9,802 nt of DNA, from the NCBI GenBank assembly GCA_003529305.1, contig DPWC01000080.1, forward strand, positions 1 through 9,802, read 5' to 3'. Of this stretch, positions 1 through 7,239 are shown piece after piece. Under the pieces are notes generated by a model, which was given only the letters and a program-made list of their open reading frames with translations, was not told where the DNA came from and searched no databases. The number at the start of each line of letters is the position of its first letter. Position 1 is the stretch's first letter. The position numbers were made by a program, and so were the translations under genes. Source of the DNA: Actinomycetota bacterium. Lineage in GTDB: Bacteria; Actinomycetota; Actinomycetes; UBA12327.

Positions 1-1132
1 TGTACGGCGGGCCCGTGAGGCTTGATCCATAAGCCGTCACGGCCTGACTCGGGTTGAAGTTGCTACCCGAAATCGCCACTGGAGTACCTGGGCCACCGCC
101 CGTGGGGGACAAGGTGATCGCAGCAGTGTCGAGAACCAGAACCGGTGTCAGGGACTGGTTCGACCCTTGCACGAGCTTGAGTGTCCGGTTGCCAGCCGTC
201 AACGCAACCCCACCCGGCTTGACAATGGATCCGCCACTAATCACGCCAGAACCATCTGTGGTCAGGGTGTTCGTGATCCCAGTATCACAGTTATTACCGG
301 TGAGGTCGCAGTAGGAAGCCGTGAAACCACCTGCCGCGACATTGTTGCCCCACACTGTTCCGGTAACCGTCACCGTCACTCCATACGCGGCCGAGTTGCG
401 CACTGCGGCTACACCAGCGTTCTGCCCCGATGATGTCGCGATCGTCGCATTCGGGCCGGTGATGGTGATGTTGTTCTTCACCACTGAGGACACCTGGGGT
501 GCAGTCTTGGCCAAACCTGCTTGACCACTTCCCGCAGTCTGGGTGACGGCAGAGATGTAGTAGTCAGCGTTGTTGGCGGTACCGGAACAGACATTGCCCT
601 GCTGGCCATCTACGCCACCAGCGCCATTGCCCTGATCATCAAAGAGGATCTGCTTGAGCGCAATGACCGCGGCACCATTGCCAGAGGCTGTGAAGGACCC
701 TGTCGTGGTCCACGCGCCTTCCGGCGAACTCGTGCCGATCGGTGTCGCCGGGTAGGTACAGGTCGCTCCCGAAGCCAGAGAGACAGTGGCGGTCTGCGCT
801 CCTGAGACATCAATTGTGGCTCGCACGATGGTGCCGTTCGCGGCAACTCCCACCGGGCCCGTCGACGGGCCATTCACACCAGACAGAGTCACCGTGACAC
901 TGTCACCGGCATTGGGGTTGGCAGGTGAATTCGACAAAGTCAACGTGTCCGTGAAGGTGTTGTTGGTGGTAGCCGTCGTGGATGCCGCTGTGTTGTTCAG
1001 GAAAAGCGAACCAGGCAACGACGTGGAAGTCGGTCCGTAGGCGTTAGCGATGCCTTGAAGGCCCGCCGCGCCAAGGGCACCGATGGCTAGGGCCGCGGCC
1101 CCCGCCATCAAGCGCTTGCGTGTGCGATTCAT
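1..1132 (-). CDS. Secreted Thr/Asn/Gly-rich surface protein, N-terminal part (C-terminus outside window)
   Basis: The frame reads without a stop from ATG at 1132-1130 to the left edge, giving about 377 residues of an incomplete protein. Residues 1-31 form a clear Sec signal peptide: basic start MNRTRKR, an Ala/Gly/Leu core, and an A-N-A cleavage site before Y32. An AGGGGAAGGAA ribosome-binding stretch (1143-1153) supports the start. The mature part is rich in Thr, Ser, Asn, Gly and Val, lacks long hydrophobic segments, and has a few Cys (about residue 125, and a pair in ASYCDLTGNNCDTG) that could form disulfides outside the cell. Near the visible end, SPTGGGPGTPVAISGSNFNP resembles the start of an IPT/TIG-like immunoglobulin fold. 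I infer a cell-surface or secreted structural/adhesive protein. No enzyme motif is visible and the anchor, if any, lies beyond the window. It is divergent from the lipoprotein operon. Confidence 0.8.
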   Translation of the reverse strand, partial: MNRTRKRLMAGAAALAIGALGAAGLQGIANAYGPTSTSLPGSLFLNNTAASTTATTNNTFTDTLTLSNSPANPNAGDSVTVTLSGVNGPSTGPVGVAANGTIVRATIDVSGAQTATVSLASGATCTYPATPIGTSSPEGAWTTTGSFTASGNGAAVIALKQILFDDQGNGAGGVDGQQGNVCSGTANNADYYISAVTQTAGSGQAGLAKTAPQVSSVVKNNITITGPNATIATSSGQNAGVAAVRNSAAYGVTVTVTGTVWGNNVAAGGFTASYCDLTGNNCDTGITNTLTTDGSGVISGGSIVKPGGVALTAGNRTLKLVQGSNQSLTPVLVLDTAAITLSPTGGGPGTPVAISGSNFNPSQAVTAYGSSLTGPPY

Positions 1133-1229
1133 TCTGCGGTGTTTCCTTCCCCTCAGAAGGTTGTAGGCCGGACCCCCACTGGTTCCGACGGCTACCGCCA
1201 CTACCTCGGACGCACTCGACGCCTCAGAT

Positions 1230-1253
1230 AGCAGCGACTGAAACATCGCCGCT
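1230..1253 (-). promoter_or_regulatory. Hairpin in the probable 5' leader of the secreted-protein gene
   Basis: On the minus strand AGCGGCGA (1253-1246) pairs with TCGCTGCT (1237-1230) around an eight-base loop, with one G-U pair. It lies about 98 bases upstream of the start codon. No T-run follows, so it is not an ordinary terminator. It could shape mRNA stability or translation if the transcript starts upstream, which is not shown. Confidence 0.3.
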
Positions 1254-1407
1254 TGACCACCAAAAGTCTCGACTCGCAGGGCCGTCCGGGCCGCATCGTG
1301 ATGGGGCGCTCATGCATCAAGACCTCGCCCTTACACCCGTCAAAGCACGGAGTGATCACAAAGTTGATTGCCCGGTGCCGTAATCCAGTGACTTCTTCGC
1401 GGGAGCG

Positions 1408-1651
1408 CCAATTCCCACTAGTCACATGCGCCACTAGCCGTCGCCAATCCCCGCGCGAAATGAATCTTCAACTTCCCTCATCTGCGAGCACGCCTGACAA
1501 AAATGCATGATCCATCGCGCCGCTCAGTACCGAAAAATTGATCGCACCGCAGATTTGGTCTGGCTTTCGCCTGCCGTCAACTGTTTGGTCATTGGTCTCA
1601 CCAATTCCCTCAACTGAAGAGACTGGTGTGCTGCTCGGCTCGGCCAATTGG
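1408..1651. repeat. Cluster of CCAAT(T)CCC / ATTGG repeats
   Basis: CCAATTCCC occurs exactly at 1408-1416 and 1601-1609, with a one-mismatch copy CCAATCCCC at 1444-1452, exactly 36 bases after the first. An inverted pair ATTGGT-CTC-ACCAAT lies at 1591-1605, and a palindrome CCAATTGG at 1644-1651, just before the lipoprotein start at 1666. TTTGGTC also repeats 30 bases apart (1554-1560 and 1584-1590). The clustering in one intergenic region suggests binding sites of a transcription regulator, but chance cannot be excluded by eye. Confidence 0.35.
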
Positions 1652-1665
1652 AACAATCCGTCCCC

Positions 1666-2145
1666 ATGACCCCACGCCGCCTGCTGCTGCCCGCCCTCGC
1701 GCTAGCCCTGATCGCTGGGCTGATCGCTGGCTGCTCGTCGTCTTCCTATGACCCCAATGCCGCCCCCACCAGCGACAACGCTTTGGCGAAGACTCAGGTC
1801 ACGCGCCTGTTTCAAGGCGTCAAAGACAAGGACACCGCCGCCCTCGGTGAACTGCTCGCGCCCACCTTCCAGCTGCAACGCACCAACGGTGTACCGGTCA
1901 CTCGCGAGCAGTACCTCGCCGACCTGCCCGACCTTTCGTCCTACACCCTGCTGCCCGTCACCGGTCTGCGCTCCGGTGACCTGCTGACAGCCACCTACAA
2001 AGCCAAGATCGACTTCATCGTCAACGGCCAGAAGTACCCCGGCACTCCTGTGCCGTTCTTGAGCACCTTCGTGCTGATTGATGGATCGTGGCGACTTGTC
2101 TCGCACGCCAACCTTGGTGTCACCAGCACACCTGCCAAGAAGTAG
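1666..2145 (+). CDS. Small lipoprotein with NTF2-like (SnoaL/DUF4440-type) domain
   Basis: The 159-residue product begins with a lipoprotein signal peptide (MTPRR, a Leu/Ala core, then lipobox I-A-G-C with Cys23), so it should be anchored to the outer face of the membrane. After a Ser/Pro/Asn linker, residues about 40-155 have the layout of an NTF2-like cone: an initial helix (TQVTRLFQGVKDKDTAALGELL), a strand after 'APTFQLQR', and closing strands ending 'DGSWRLVSHANLG', typical of SnoaL/DUF4440 folds. Such domains bind small molecules or protein partners; no catalytic residues are obvious. I chose ATG 1666 over an in-frame TTG at 1648 because the ATG gives an ideal signal peptide. Neither start has a good ribosome-binding site. 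It is the first of three same-strand genes, 17 bases before the ALDC-like gene. Confidence 0.75.
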   Translation: MTPRRLLLPALALALIAGLIAGCSSSSYDPNAAPTSDNALAKTQVTRLFQGVKDKDTAALGELLAPTFQLQRTNGVPVTREQYLADLPDLSSYTLLPVTGLRSGDLLTATYKAKIDFIVNGQKYPGTPVPFLSTFVLIDGSWRLVSHANLGVTSTPAKK

Positions 2146-2162
2146 CGAAGCGACCTGCTGCC

Positions 2163-3149
2163 ATGGCTCTGGATGCCGGACTTGTAGCTGCCGCCACGCT
2201 GCGCCGCGCCACCGGCACCGACCCGCGCACCTGCTCCACCGCCGAGACCACCCACCAGCTGCAGTTAGCCCATGTGCTGCTCGACGGCGGGTATGACGGC
2301 GTTGCCACTTTGGAAGAAGCCCTCGCGGGTGGTGACCACGGCCTGGGAACCGTCGATCGCCTCGACGGCGAACTTGTTGTGGTCGATGGCCAGCCGTGGC
2401 GGGTGGACTACACCGGCGCCGCCGAGCTCATGCCGCCGAGCACCCGCACCCCCTTTGTGGTGGTGGCCACCATGCACCACCCGCGCACAGTGCGACTCCG
2501 CAATGTTGATCGCGCCACCGTGGCTGCGGCAGTCGAAGACCTGGTCGATGACCCCGGCGCGGTGATCTCGGTGCGTCTAGAGGGCTCCTTCACCAGTGCA
2601 CTGGTGCGCAGCGTGCCACCCCAGTCACCTCCCTATCGGCCCTATATAGAAGTGTGCGCCACCGATGAGGTGCGCTGGCTGCATGAACCCTTCGACGGCG
2701 TCTTCGTCGGTTTTCGATTCCCCGACCTTGACCCCGGCGCCACCATCGCCGGCTTACACCTGCACGGGTTGAACCACGAGCGCACCACCGGTGGGCACAA
2801 CCACGACCTCGTCGTGGACGACGCCGTGCTCAGCGTGAGTGCCAGCCGCGATGTCGTGATGCACCTGCCCGATCGCGCGATGGCCGACCTGCTCGAAACT
2901 CCCCCAGCGGTGCGCGCCGTGCAGCGAGTGCTGCTGCGCCGCGGCCCCAGCACCATCGCGCAGATCAGCGCAGCCGTGCAGCGCGAACTACCCCAAGTCA
3001 CCGCCGATGTGCAGTGGCTCGCTGATCGCGGCTTCGTCAGCGCCACCGAAGATGCAGAAACAGCCGAACCATTGTGGAGCGTGACCATGCGGGCCCCGGG
3101 CGCAAAAGCCGAAGGCGTGGTCGCCGACATCTTGGATCTGCTGGACTAA
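2163..3149 (+). CDS. Alpha-acetolactate decarboxylase-like protein fused to a C-terminal winged helix
   Basis: This 328-residue protein has two parts. Residues about 30-240 match alpha-acetolactate decarboxylase (AlsD/BudA), which turns 2-acetolactate into acetoin. Seen: GDHGLGTVDRLDGELVVVDG (T63, E70), TPF (96-98), EGSF...VRSVP..SPPYRPY (R149), GVFVGFRFP, and GLHLHGLNHERTTGGH giving Zn-type H199, H201 and H212. The spacing agrees with the Brevibacillus enzyme (T58, E65, R145, H194, H196, H207), numbers I recall from its structure. The usual C-terminal tail, which supplies another active-site Glu (E253), is not recognisable. Instead residues about 247-310 look like a winged helix: three helices (AVRAVQRVLLRRG, STIAQISAAVQREL, VTADVQWLADRGFV) and a wing ending PLWSVTMR. 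There is no signal peptide, so it is cytoplasmic. ATG 2163 was chosen because an upstream GTG would overlap the lipoprotein gene. It could be an enzyme, or a ligand-sensing regulator derived from one. Confidence 0.85.
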   Translation: MALDAGLVAAATLRRATGTDPRTCSTAETTHQLQLAHVLLDGGYDGVATLEEALAGGDHGLGTVDRLDGELVVVDGQPWRVDYTGAAELMPPSTRTPFVVVATMHHPRTVRLRNVDRATVAAAVEDLVDDPGAVISVRLEGSFTSALVRSVPPQSPPYRPYIEVCATDEVRWLHEPFDGVFVGFRFPDLDPGATIAGLHLHGLNHERTTGGHNHDLVVDDAVLSVSASRDVVMHLPDRAMADLLETPPAVRAVQRVLLRRGPSTIAQISAAVQRELPQVTADVQWLADRGFVSATEDAETAEPLWSVTMRAPGAKAEGVVADILDLLD

Positions 3150-3153
3150 GGCC

Positions 3154-5184
3154 GTGGCCACCAAAAAGCAACTCAGCGCTGAGGAGCGCTTTCGCCTACT
3201 GGCGGAAAATTCCTCCGACATCGTCTACCAAACCAGTGGCCTAGACATTGAGTGGATCTCACCGTCAGTCACCCGGGCCCTCGGCTGGTTGCCCGAAGAA
3301 CTCATCGGCCGGCCCGCGGCCACCTTGGTCTCATCCCACCAAGACCTCTCGTTCGTGGAGACCAACCGCGACCGCCTGGAGCATGGCCAAGATGTGTCGC
3401 AAGAGCTTCTCATCCGCAGCAAAGACGGCTCTGAGCAGTGGTACTCCGGAGTGGCCCACCCGCTACTGGAGGCCGACGGCACCCTGCACGGCTTTGTTGT
3501 TGGCATGCGCAACATTCACAACAAGGTGCAGACCCGGCTGCGGTTGCAGGAATCCGAGGAGAAGTTCCGCACCGCCATGGTCAATGCCGCGATTGCCGTG
3601 GCTATCTGCAATGCCGAAGGACGCGTGGTCGACGCCAATGCTGCGATGACCGATTTCTTGGCCCGAGAATCCTCACAACTGCGCGGGCAGAACATCGCCG
3701 ATCTGATTGGCGCCGAAGACCCCCGGCACACCGACACCTTGCATCGCGACCTGCTGGCGGGTAGCCGCGACTCGTATCGCACCCGCTCGCGCAGCGCACT
3801 GGCCGATGGTTTTGTGCGCCACGGCGACCTGTCGGTGTCTGCCGTGCGCTCCACCACCGGCGAGGTGCAGTGGCTGGTCTATCAAGTTCTTGACATGACC
3901 GAACAAGTGCACGCCCGCGAACGCTTGACTGAACTGGCCACCATCGACACCGTCACCGGACTGCCGAACCGCCCCACCATCGCCCAACGGCTCGCCGAGA
4001 CCATCACCGACACCGTCCGCTGGGGCGGCAGCGTCGGTGTGCTGCTGGTGGGGATCGACCGCTTCCGCACCGTTAACGACACTCTGGGCCATCAAGCCGG
4101 CGATGCGCTACTGCGCGAGATCGGGATCCGCCTTCGCCAAGCCGTTGGCCAACGCGCCGATGTTGGCCGCTACGGCAGCGACGAGTTTGTGCTGGTCATC
4201 CCCGGTGCGGCCAATCACGATGATCTCGCCGGCACCGCCAGTGCGGTGCGCGCCGCCCTCGGCCACGACTTCGAAGTGCGCGGTCGACGCATCGTGCTGA
4301 CCAGTTCGATGGGTGCCGCCATTTCCACCCCCGACAGCACCGCGGCCACCGTCATCGAACACGCCTCGGTGGCACTGAGCGAAGCGAAGCGGGCCGGCCG
4401 AGCTCAACTGCAAGTCTTCGACGAGGTCATGGCCAGCGCCGCGGCCTTTCGCCTAAAAGTCGAAAGCGAACTGCGCGCTGCGTTAGATGGCAGCGAGTTC
4501 GCTGTGTACTACCAACCCGTCATTGACCTTGGCAATCGAGGCATCGTCGGCCACGAAGCACTGGTTCGCTGGCAACACCCGGTCGATGGACTCACCGGAC
4601 CGGCTTCCTTCATCGGGGTGGCCGAAGACTCCGGATTGATTGTGCAGATCGGCCAACAGGTGTTGCGGCAGGTGTGTGTCGACATCGCTGCGAATGCGCT
4701 CACCGGCACGGTGGCGGTGAACACCTCGGCCGTGGAGCTTTCCGATCCAGCATGGCTCGACAGTGTGCTGACCACGATCCACTCCCACCGGGTTGATCCC
4801 ACGCGGCTGGTGATCGAGTTGACCGAGACCGCCGTCATGACCACTAACCGTGATGTGAAAACCGACCTCTCAGTGCTGCGCAATCTGGGGGTGGGCATTC
4901 ATGTCGATGACTTCGGCACCGGTTTTTCCTCCGTCTCGCTGCTGCGCGACCTGCCCATTACGGGAGTCAAGCTCGATCAATCGTTCGTGGCTGTCCTCGA
5001 TAGCGGTCGGCAAAGTGCCGAACATGCTCTGGCCCACGGCCTGATGCAGCTGGCCAGTTCGCTGGGCATGACCGGAATCGCCGAAGGCGTCGAGCGCCCC
5101 GAACAGGCCGAGATCCTGCACACCATGGGCTGGCCGCTGGCCCAGGGTTACCTTTTCGGGCGCCGCGAGCCCCTGCCTGCCTAG
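3154..5184 (+). CDS. PAS-PAS-GGDEF-EAL cyclic-di-GMP signalling protein, probably a phosphodiesterase
   Basis: This 676-residue protein has no signal peptide or membrane span. Order: PAS 1 (about 11-125), PAS 2 (about 137-250), GGDEF (about 258-425), EAL (about 433-672). The EAL domain keeps the expected catalytic set: E468 of EAL, Asn in VAVNTSA, Glu in ELTE, D585-D586 of DDFGTGFSS, K606 in KLDQSF, E644 of AEGVE, and Gln in QGYLFG. This predicts hydrolysis of c-di-GMP to pGpG. The GGDEF domain keeps DRF, ND and HQAGD, but its signature is GSDEF (341-345) and the RxxD inhibitory site is absent (QRADVGRYG), so cyclase activity is doubtful; it may bind GTP as an allosteric domain. The GTG start is 4 bases after the ALDC-like stop, implying translational coupling and a shared mRNA. 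The PAS ligands cannot be read from sequence. Confidence 0.93.
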   Translation: MATKKQLSAEERFRLLAENSSDIVYQTSGLDIEWISPSVTRALGWLPEELIGRPAATLVSSHQDLSFVETNRDRLEHGQDVSQELLIRSKDGSEQWYSGVAHPLLEADGTLHGFVVGMRNIHNKVQTRLRLQESEEKFRTAMVNAAIAVAICNAEGRVVDANAAMTDFLARESSQLRGQNIADLIGAEDPRHTDTLHRDLLAGSRDSYRTRSRSALADGFVRHGDLSVSAVRSTTGEVQWLVYQVLDMTEQVHARERLTELATIDTVTGLPNRPTIAQRLAETITDTVRWGGSVGVLLVGIDRFRTVNDTLGHQAGDALLREIGIRLRQAVGQRADVGRYGSDEFVLVIPGAANHDDLAGTASAVRAALGHDFEVRGRRIVLTSSMGAAISTPDSTAATVIEHASVALSEAKRAGRAQLQVFDEVMASAAAFRLKVESELRAALDGSEFAVYYQPVIDLGNRGIVGHEALVRWQHPVDGLTGPASFIGVAEDSGLIVQIGQQVLRQVCVDIAANALTGTVAVNTSAVELSDPAWLDSVLTTIHSHRVDPTRLVIELTETAVMTTNRDVKTDLSVLRNLGVGIHVDDFGTGFSSVSLLRDLPITGVKLDQSFVAVLDSGRQSAEHALAHGLMQLASSLGMTGIAEGVERPEQAEILHTMGWPLAQGYLFGRREPLPA

Positions 5185-5261
5185 CCCAATTCCTGCCCCA
5201 CTGATCGCCTAGTGGCTGATCGGGTGGGCCAAGAGCCTTCCAGTTGCGCCCACGCGGTGAG

Positions 5262-5267
5262 TACAGT
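5262..5267 (+). promoter_or_regulatory. Possible -10 element (TACAGT) for the substrate-binding protein gene
   Basis: TACAGT lies 46 bases before the ATG at 5314, in the 129-base gap after the EAL gene. A weak -35 candidate CTTCCA (5237-5242) has a 19-base spacer. The gap also holds a small inverted repeat (CCACT 5198-5202, AGTGG 5211-5215) without a T-run. The following AAGGA (5298-5302) is a reasonable ribosome-binding site. The call rests on consensus matching only. Confidence 0.3.
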
Positions 5268-5313
5268 AAGCCGCCCCTGCTTCCCCATTCGTTTCTTAAG
5301 GACGGCTCCCTCG

Positions 5314-6741
5314 ATGGACAAGGCTCTGCTGCGTTCGCGCACCGCCCGCACCCTGACCGCCCTGACCGCCCTGCTGCTGGCCGCCACCTTGACGACCGCG
5401 TGCAGCAGTAAGTCCTCCGGCCCGTCCGGTTCGGGCGGTTCCGCCGTCAGTGGAGGCCTCGGCGGAGACGACGCCTCGCCCGGTGTCACGGCCGATTCGA
5501 TCAAGGTGGGCTTCCTTATTTCTGACATCGGCAAGGTGGCTGCGTCCTTGGGCTTCAAGCAGGCGAACTACGGCGGCGCCGAGGGTCAGACCAAGCAGAT
5601 CCAAGCCGTCGTGGACTATGTCAACGCCAATGGTGGGCTCGGTGGCCGCAAGCTCGTGCCGGTGATCAAGGTCTACGACGGCAGCCAGGACTCCCCTGAA
5701 TATGCCGAGTCCTTCTGCAACGCCTTGACGCAGGACGATCAGGTCTTCGCGGTGGTCTTCGAAGGTCAGTTGCAGAACAATGTTCGCCCCTGCTACGCCT
5801 CGCGCAAGACGATCATGATCGACCAAGGCCTGCTGGCTAAGGACCAAGCCGAGTTTGAGCGCTTCAGCCCCTACCTGTGGTCGGCAACCTTCCCCGAGTA
5901 CGGCTCGTTCCTGAAGGGCCAACTGCAAGCCCTGCAGTCGCAGAACTGGTTCGCCGGTTCCAAGGGTGTCTCGGTGATCGCCCTTGATGGTGATGTCGGC
6001 CGCCGGCAGGCTGCACAGACGGTTATTCCGTTCCTGGCCAGCCAGGGGATCACCAACTACAAGGAATTCTTCATCGACACCAGCAATGTGGGCACCTTGG
6101 GTGCCGGAAGCTCCACAGCGCTGACCGGCACCAAGAACGCTGGGCTGAATCGGATCATCGTGGTCGGTGGAGCCCGCATCCTGCCGATCGCTGTGACCAC
6201 CCCGGAGGCGGGCGACCTTGATGCCACCACCAAGTGGTCCATCTCCAGTTTTGACAGCACCGTGTTCCTGCAGGACAACCCCGACTCAGTGGTTTCGTCC
6301 ACGCTGCAAGGCATGCTCGGTGTCGGGTTCATTCCTGCCGGTGATGTGGGCAATAACCAGCTCCTGCCCTTCCCGGACCCGGCGAATCCCGCCCAGGTGT
6401 TGTGTAAGCAGATCATTGATAACGCTGGCGCCACACCGCCGGAGGGAATCCGCACCAACTACAAGGCCGGCTTCCAATACTGCGACGGCGCCTTGTTCCT
6501 CAAGGCCGTCATCGCGAAGGCTCCCAAGGACCTCACCGCCGCGAAGTTCCGCGACGCGGCGTGGAGCTTGCAGACCACGGACTACCGCTCATCGCTGGCC
6601 TTCAACGGCTCGTTTAGTACCGGCCGTTACGCCTACGACTCGACGGTGCGAGTCCTTGGTTGGGACAACAACTGCGACAACCCCACCACCAAGTCCAAGG
6701 GCTGCTTCGTCTACCAAGGCGGCGACCTCACACTGCAGTAG
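5314..6741 (+). CDS. ABC-transporter substrate-binding lipoprotein, Peripla_BP_6 (LivJ-like) type
   Basis: This 475-residue protein starts with a lipoprotein signal peptide: MDKALLRSRTARTL, a Leu/Ala core and a T-T-A-C lipobox at Cys30, followed by a flexible Ser/Gly linker to about residue 57. The rest has the layout of type I periplasmic binding proteins of the branched-chain amino-acid/amide class: TADSIKVGFLISD, then YVNANGGLGGRKLVPVIKVY, a typical early 'NANGGLGGRKL' turn, and a C-terminal lobe ending in a Cys pair (NNCDNPTTKSKGC). It should capture a small solute, such as an amino acid, amide or organic acid, outside the membrane and pass it to an ABC permease; which solute cannot be read. 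No permease or ATPase gene is nearby, so it is an orphan in this window. ATG 5314 with AAGGA upstream is preferred over a GTG at 5212 that would bury the signal peptide. Confidence 0.88.
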   Translation: MDKALLRSRTARTLTALTALLLAATLTTACSSKSSGPSGSGGSAVSGGLGGDDASPGVTADSIKVGFLISDIGKVAASLGFKQANYGGAEGQTKQIQAVVDYVNANGGLGGRKLVPVIKVYDGSQDSPEYAESFCNALTQDDQVFAVVFEGQLQNNVRPCYASRKTIMIDQGLLAKDQAEFERFSPYLWSATFPEYGSFLKGQLQALQSQNWFAGSKGVSVIALDGDVGRRQAAQTVIPFLASQGITNYKEFFIDTSNVGTLGAGSSTALTGTKNAGLNRIIVVGGARILPIAVTTPEAGDLDATTKWSISSFDSTVFLQDNPDSVVSSTLQGMLGVGFIPAGDVGNNQLLPFPDPANPAQVLCKQIIDNAGATPPEGIRTNYKAGFQYCDGALFLKAVIAKAPKDLTAAKFRDAAWSLQTTDYRSSLAFNGSFSTGRYAYDSTVRVLGWDNNCDNPTTKSKGCFVYQGGDLTLQ

Positions 6742-6752
6742 CGCCCGCATGG

Positions 6753-6784
6753 CCCCATCACCGCTTGCTGTTGCTGTGATCGGG
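6753..6784 (+). terminator. Hairpin after the substrate-binding protein gene, possible terminator
   Basis: CCCCATCAC (6753-6761) pairs with GTGATCGGG (6776-6784) with one central mismatch and a 14-base loop, beginning 11 bases after the stop codon. There is no T-run, which is common in high-GC actinobacteria. The 9-mer TGATCGGGT in its 3' side (6777-6785) also occurs at 5217-5225 after the EAL gene. Confidence 0.35.
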
Positions 6785-6835
6785 TCAGGGAACCGCGTTC
6801 GCGCAGGAGCCGATTCGGTATGAAGGAGGCAGAGC

Positions 6836-7231
6836 ATGCCTACTGACACCTTCACTGGGGATATTCCGGTTCCTGCACGACGCGTCTTTGACTACATCGC
6901 CGACATCACGCATCTGCCCGGCTACTTGCCCCTGATGTCTGGGGCGCGATCCCTTGATGACGACCGAGTGGAGATCGAAGCGCAGGTAAAGGGCGGCGTC
7001 GTCCTGATGGCGGCATGGTTCAGACCCGACAGCGAGGCGATGAGAATTGACTGGGGTTCAGCGACCGAACCCGGCTACCACGGCTGGGTGCAAGTACGCC
7101 CAGCCGAAGGCGATCCTGGCTCCACCCGGGTGGAATTTGAACTCACAACTCCACGACCGCACACCTTGGAGCCCTACTTCAAGGCGGCGACACAGTTCGT
7201 GACAACAGCGCTGACCACACCTGCGCCGTAG
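6836..7231 (+). CDS. SRPBCC (START-like, polyketide cyclase/dehydrase) small protein
   Basis: This 131-residue cytoplasmic protein has the N-terminal signature of the SRPBCC fold: a first strand FTGDIPVPA, then the helix RRVFDYIADITHLPGYLP, followed by alternating strands (DRVEIEAQVKGG, MRIDWGSA, GWVQVRPA, TRVEFELTT) and a long C-terminal helix (LEPYFKAATQFVTTAL). Proteins of this fold hold hydrophobic ligands in a deep cavity and act as cyclases, transporters or unknown binders. No catalytic residues can be assigned. The start is strongly supported by AAGGAGG at 6823-6829, six bases before ATG. Its stop is 8 bases from the 3' end of the tRNA on the opposite strand, so the two transcripts converge. 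A distant SRPBCC relative begins at 7416. Confidence 0.85.
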   Translation: MPTDTFTGDIPVPARRVFDYIADITHLPGYLPLMSGARSLDDDRVEIEAQVKGGVVLMAAWFRPDSEAMRIDWGSATEPGYHGWVQVRPAEGDPGSTRVEFELTTPRPHTLEPYFKAATQFVTTALTTPAP

Positions 7232-7239
7232 TGGTCTAG

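Larger units (their letters stand above)
1133..1665. other. Divergent intergenic region without convincing genes
   Basis: About 530 bases separate the two divergent genes. Short open frames here have no recognisable protein character, no ribosome-binding site and unlike codon use, so I call none. The half next to the secreted-protein gene (about 1133-1390) is GC-rich and hairpin-forming. The half next to the lipoprotein (about 1490-1650) is visibly more AT-rich and holds repeated CCAAT/ATTGG motifs. Promoters for both neighbours must lie here, but no -35/-10 pair stands out. An 8-base palindrome GTGATCAC lies at 1352-1359. Confidence 0.6.

Noticed and set aside
1..1132. Plus-strand open frames opposite the secreted-protein gene
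   Set aside because: The minus-strand frame is uninterrupted for 377 codons with a signal peptide and ribosome-binding site; the plus frames are short and low in protein-like character.
1352..1359. GTGATCAC palindrome as a CRP/FNR-type site
   Set aside because: The half-sites are adjacent, without the six-base spacer of CRP sites, and eight bases is within chance.
1133..1500. A c-di-GMP (GEMM-type) or other known riboswitch on the minus strand
   Set aside because: Hairpins exist, but I could not align the conserved core elements of the c-di-GMP-I class; a covariance search would settle it.
1253..1510. Plus-strand open frame of 85 codons in the intergenic region
   Set aside because: No ribosome-binding site, and composition unlike the neighbouring proteins.
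1468..1656. Minus-strand open frame of 62 codons with a TTG start
   Set aside because: Overlaps the AT-richer promoter-like region, lacks a ribosome-binding site and shows no recognisable domain.
5296..5928. Long minus-strand frame (210 codons) inside the substrate-binding protein gene
   Set aside because: An antisense shadow of a GC-rich gene; the plus strand encodes a clear lipoprotein with binding-protein features.
6218..6823. Plus-strand frame of 201 codons overlapping the end of the substrate-binding protein gene
   Set aside because: Composition dominated by Arg/Pro/Ser/Thr, typical of a shifted frame of a GC-rich gene.
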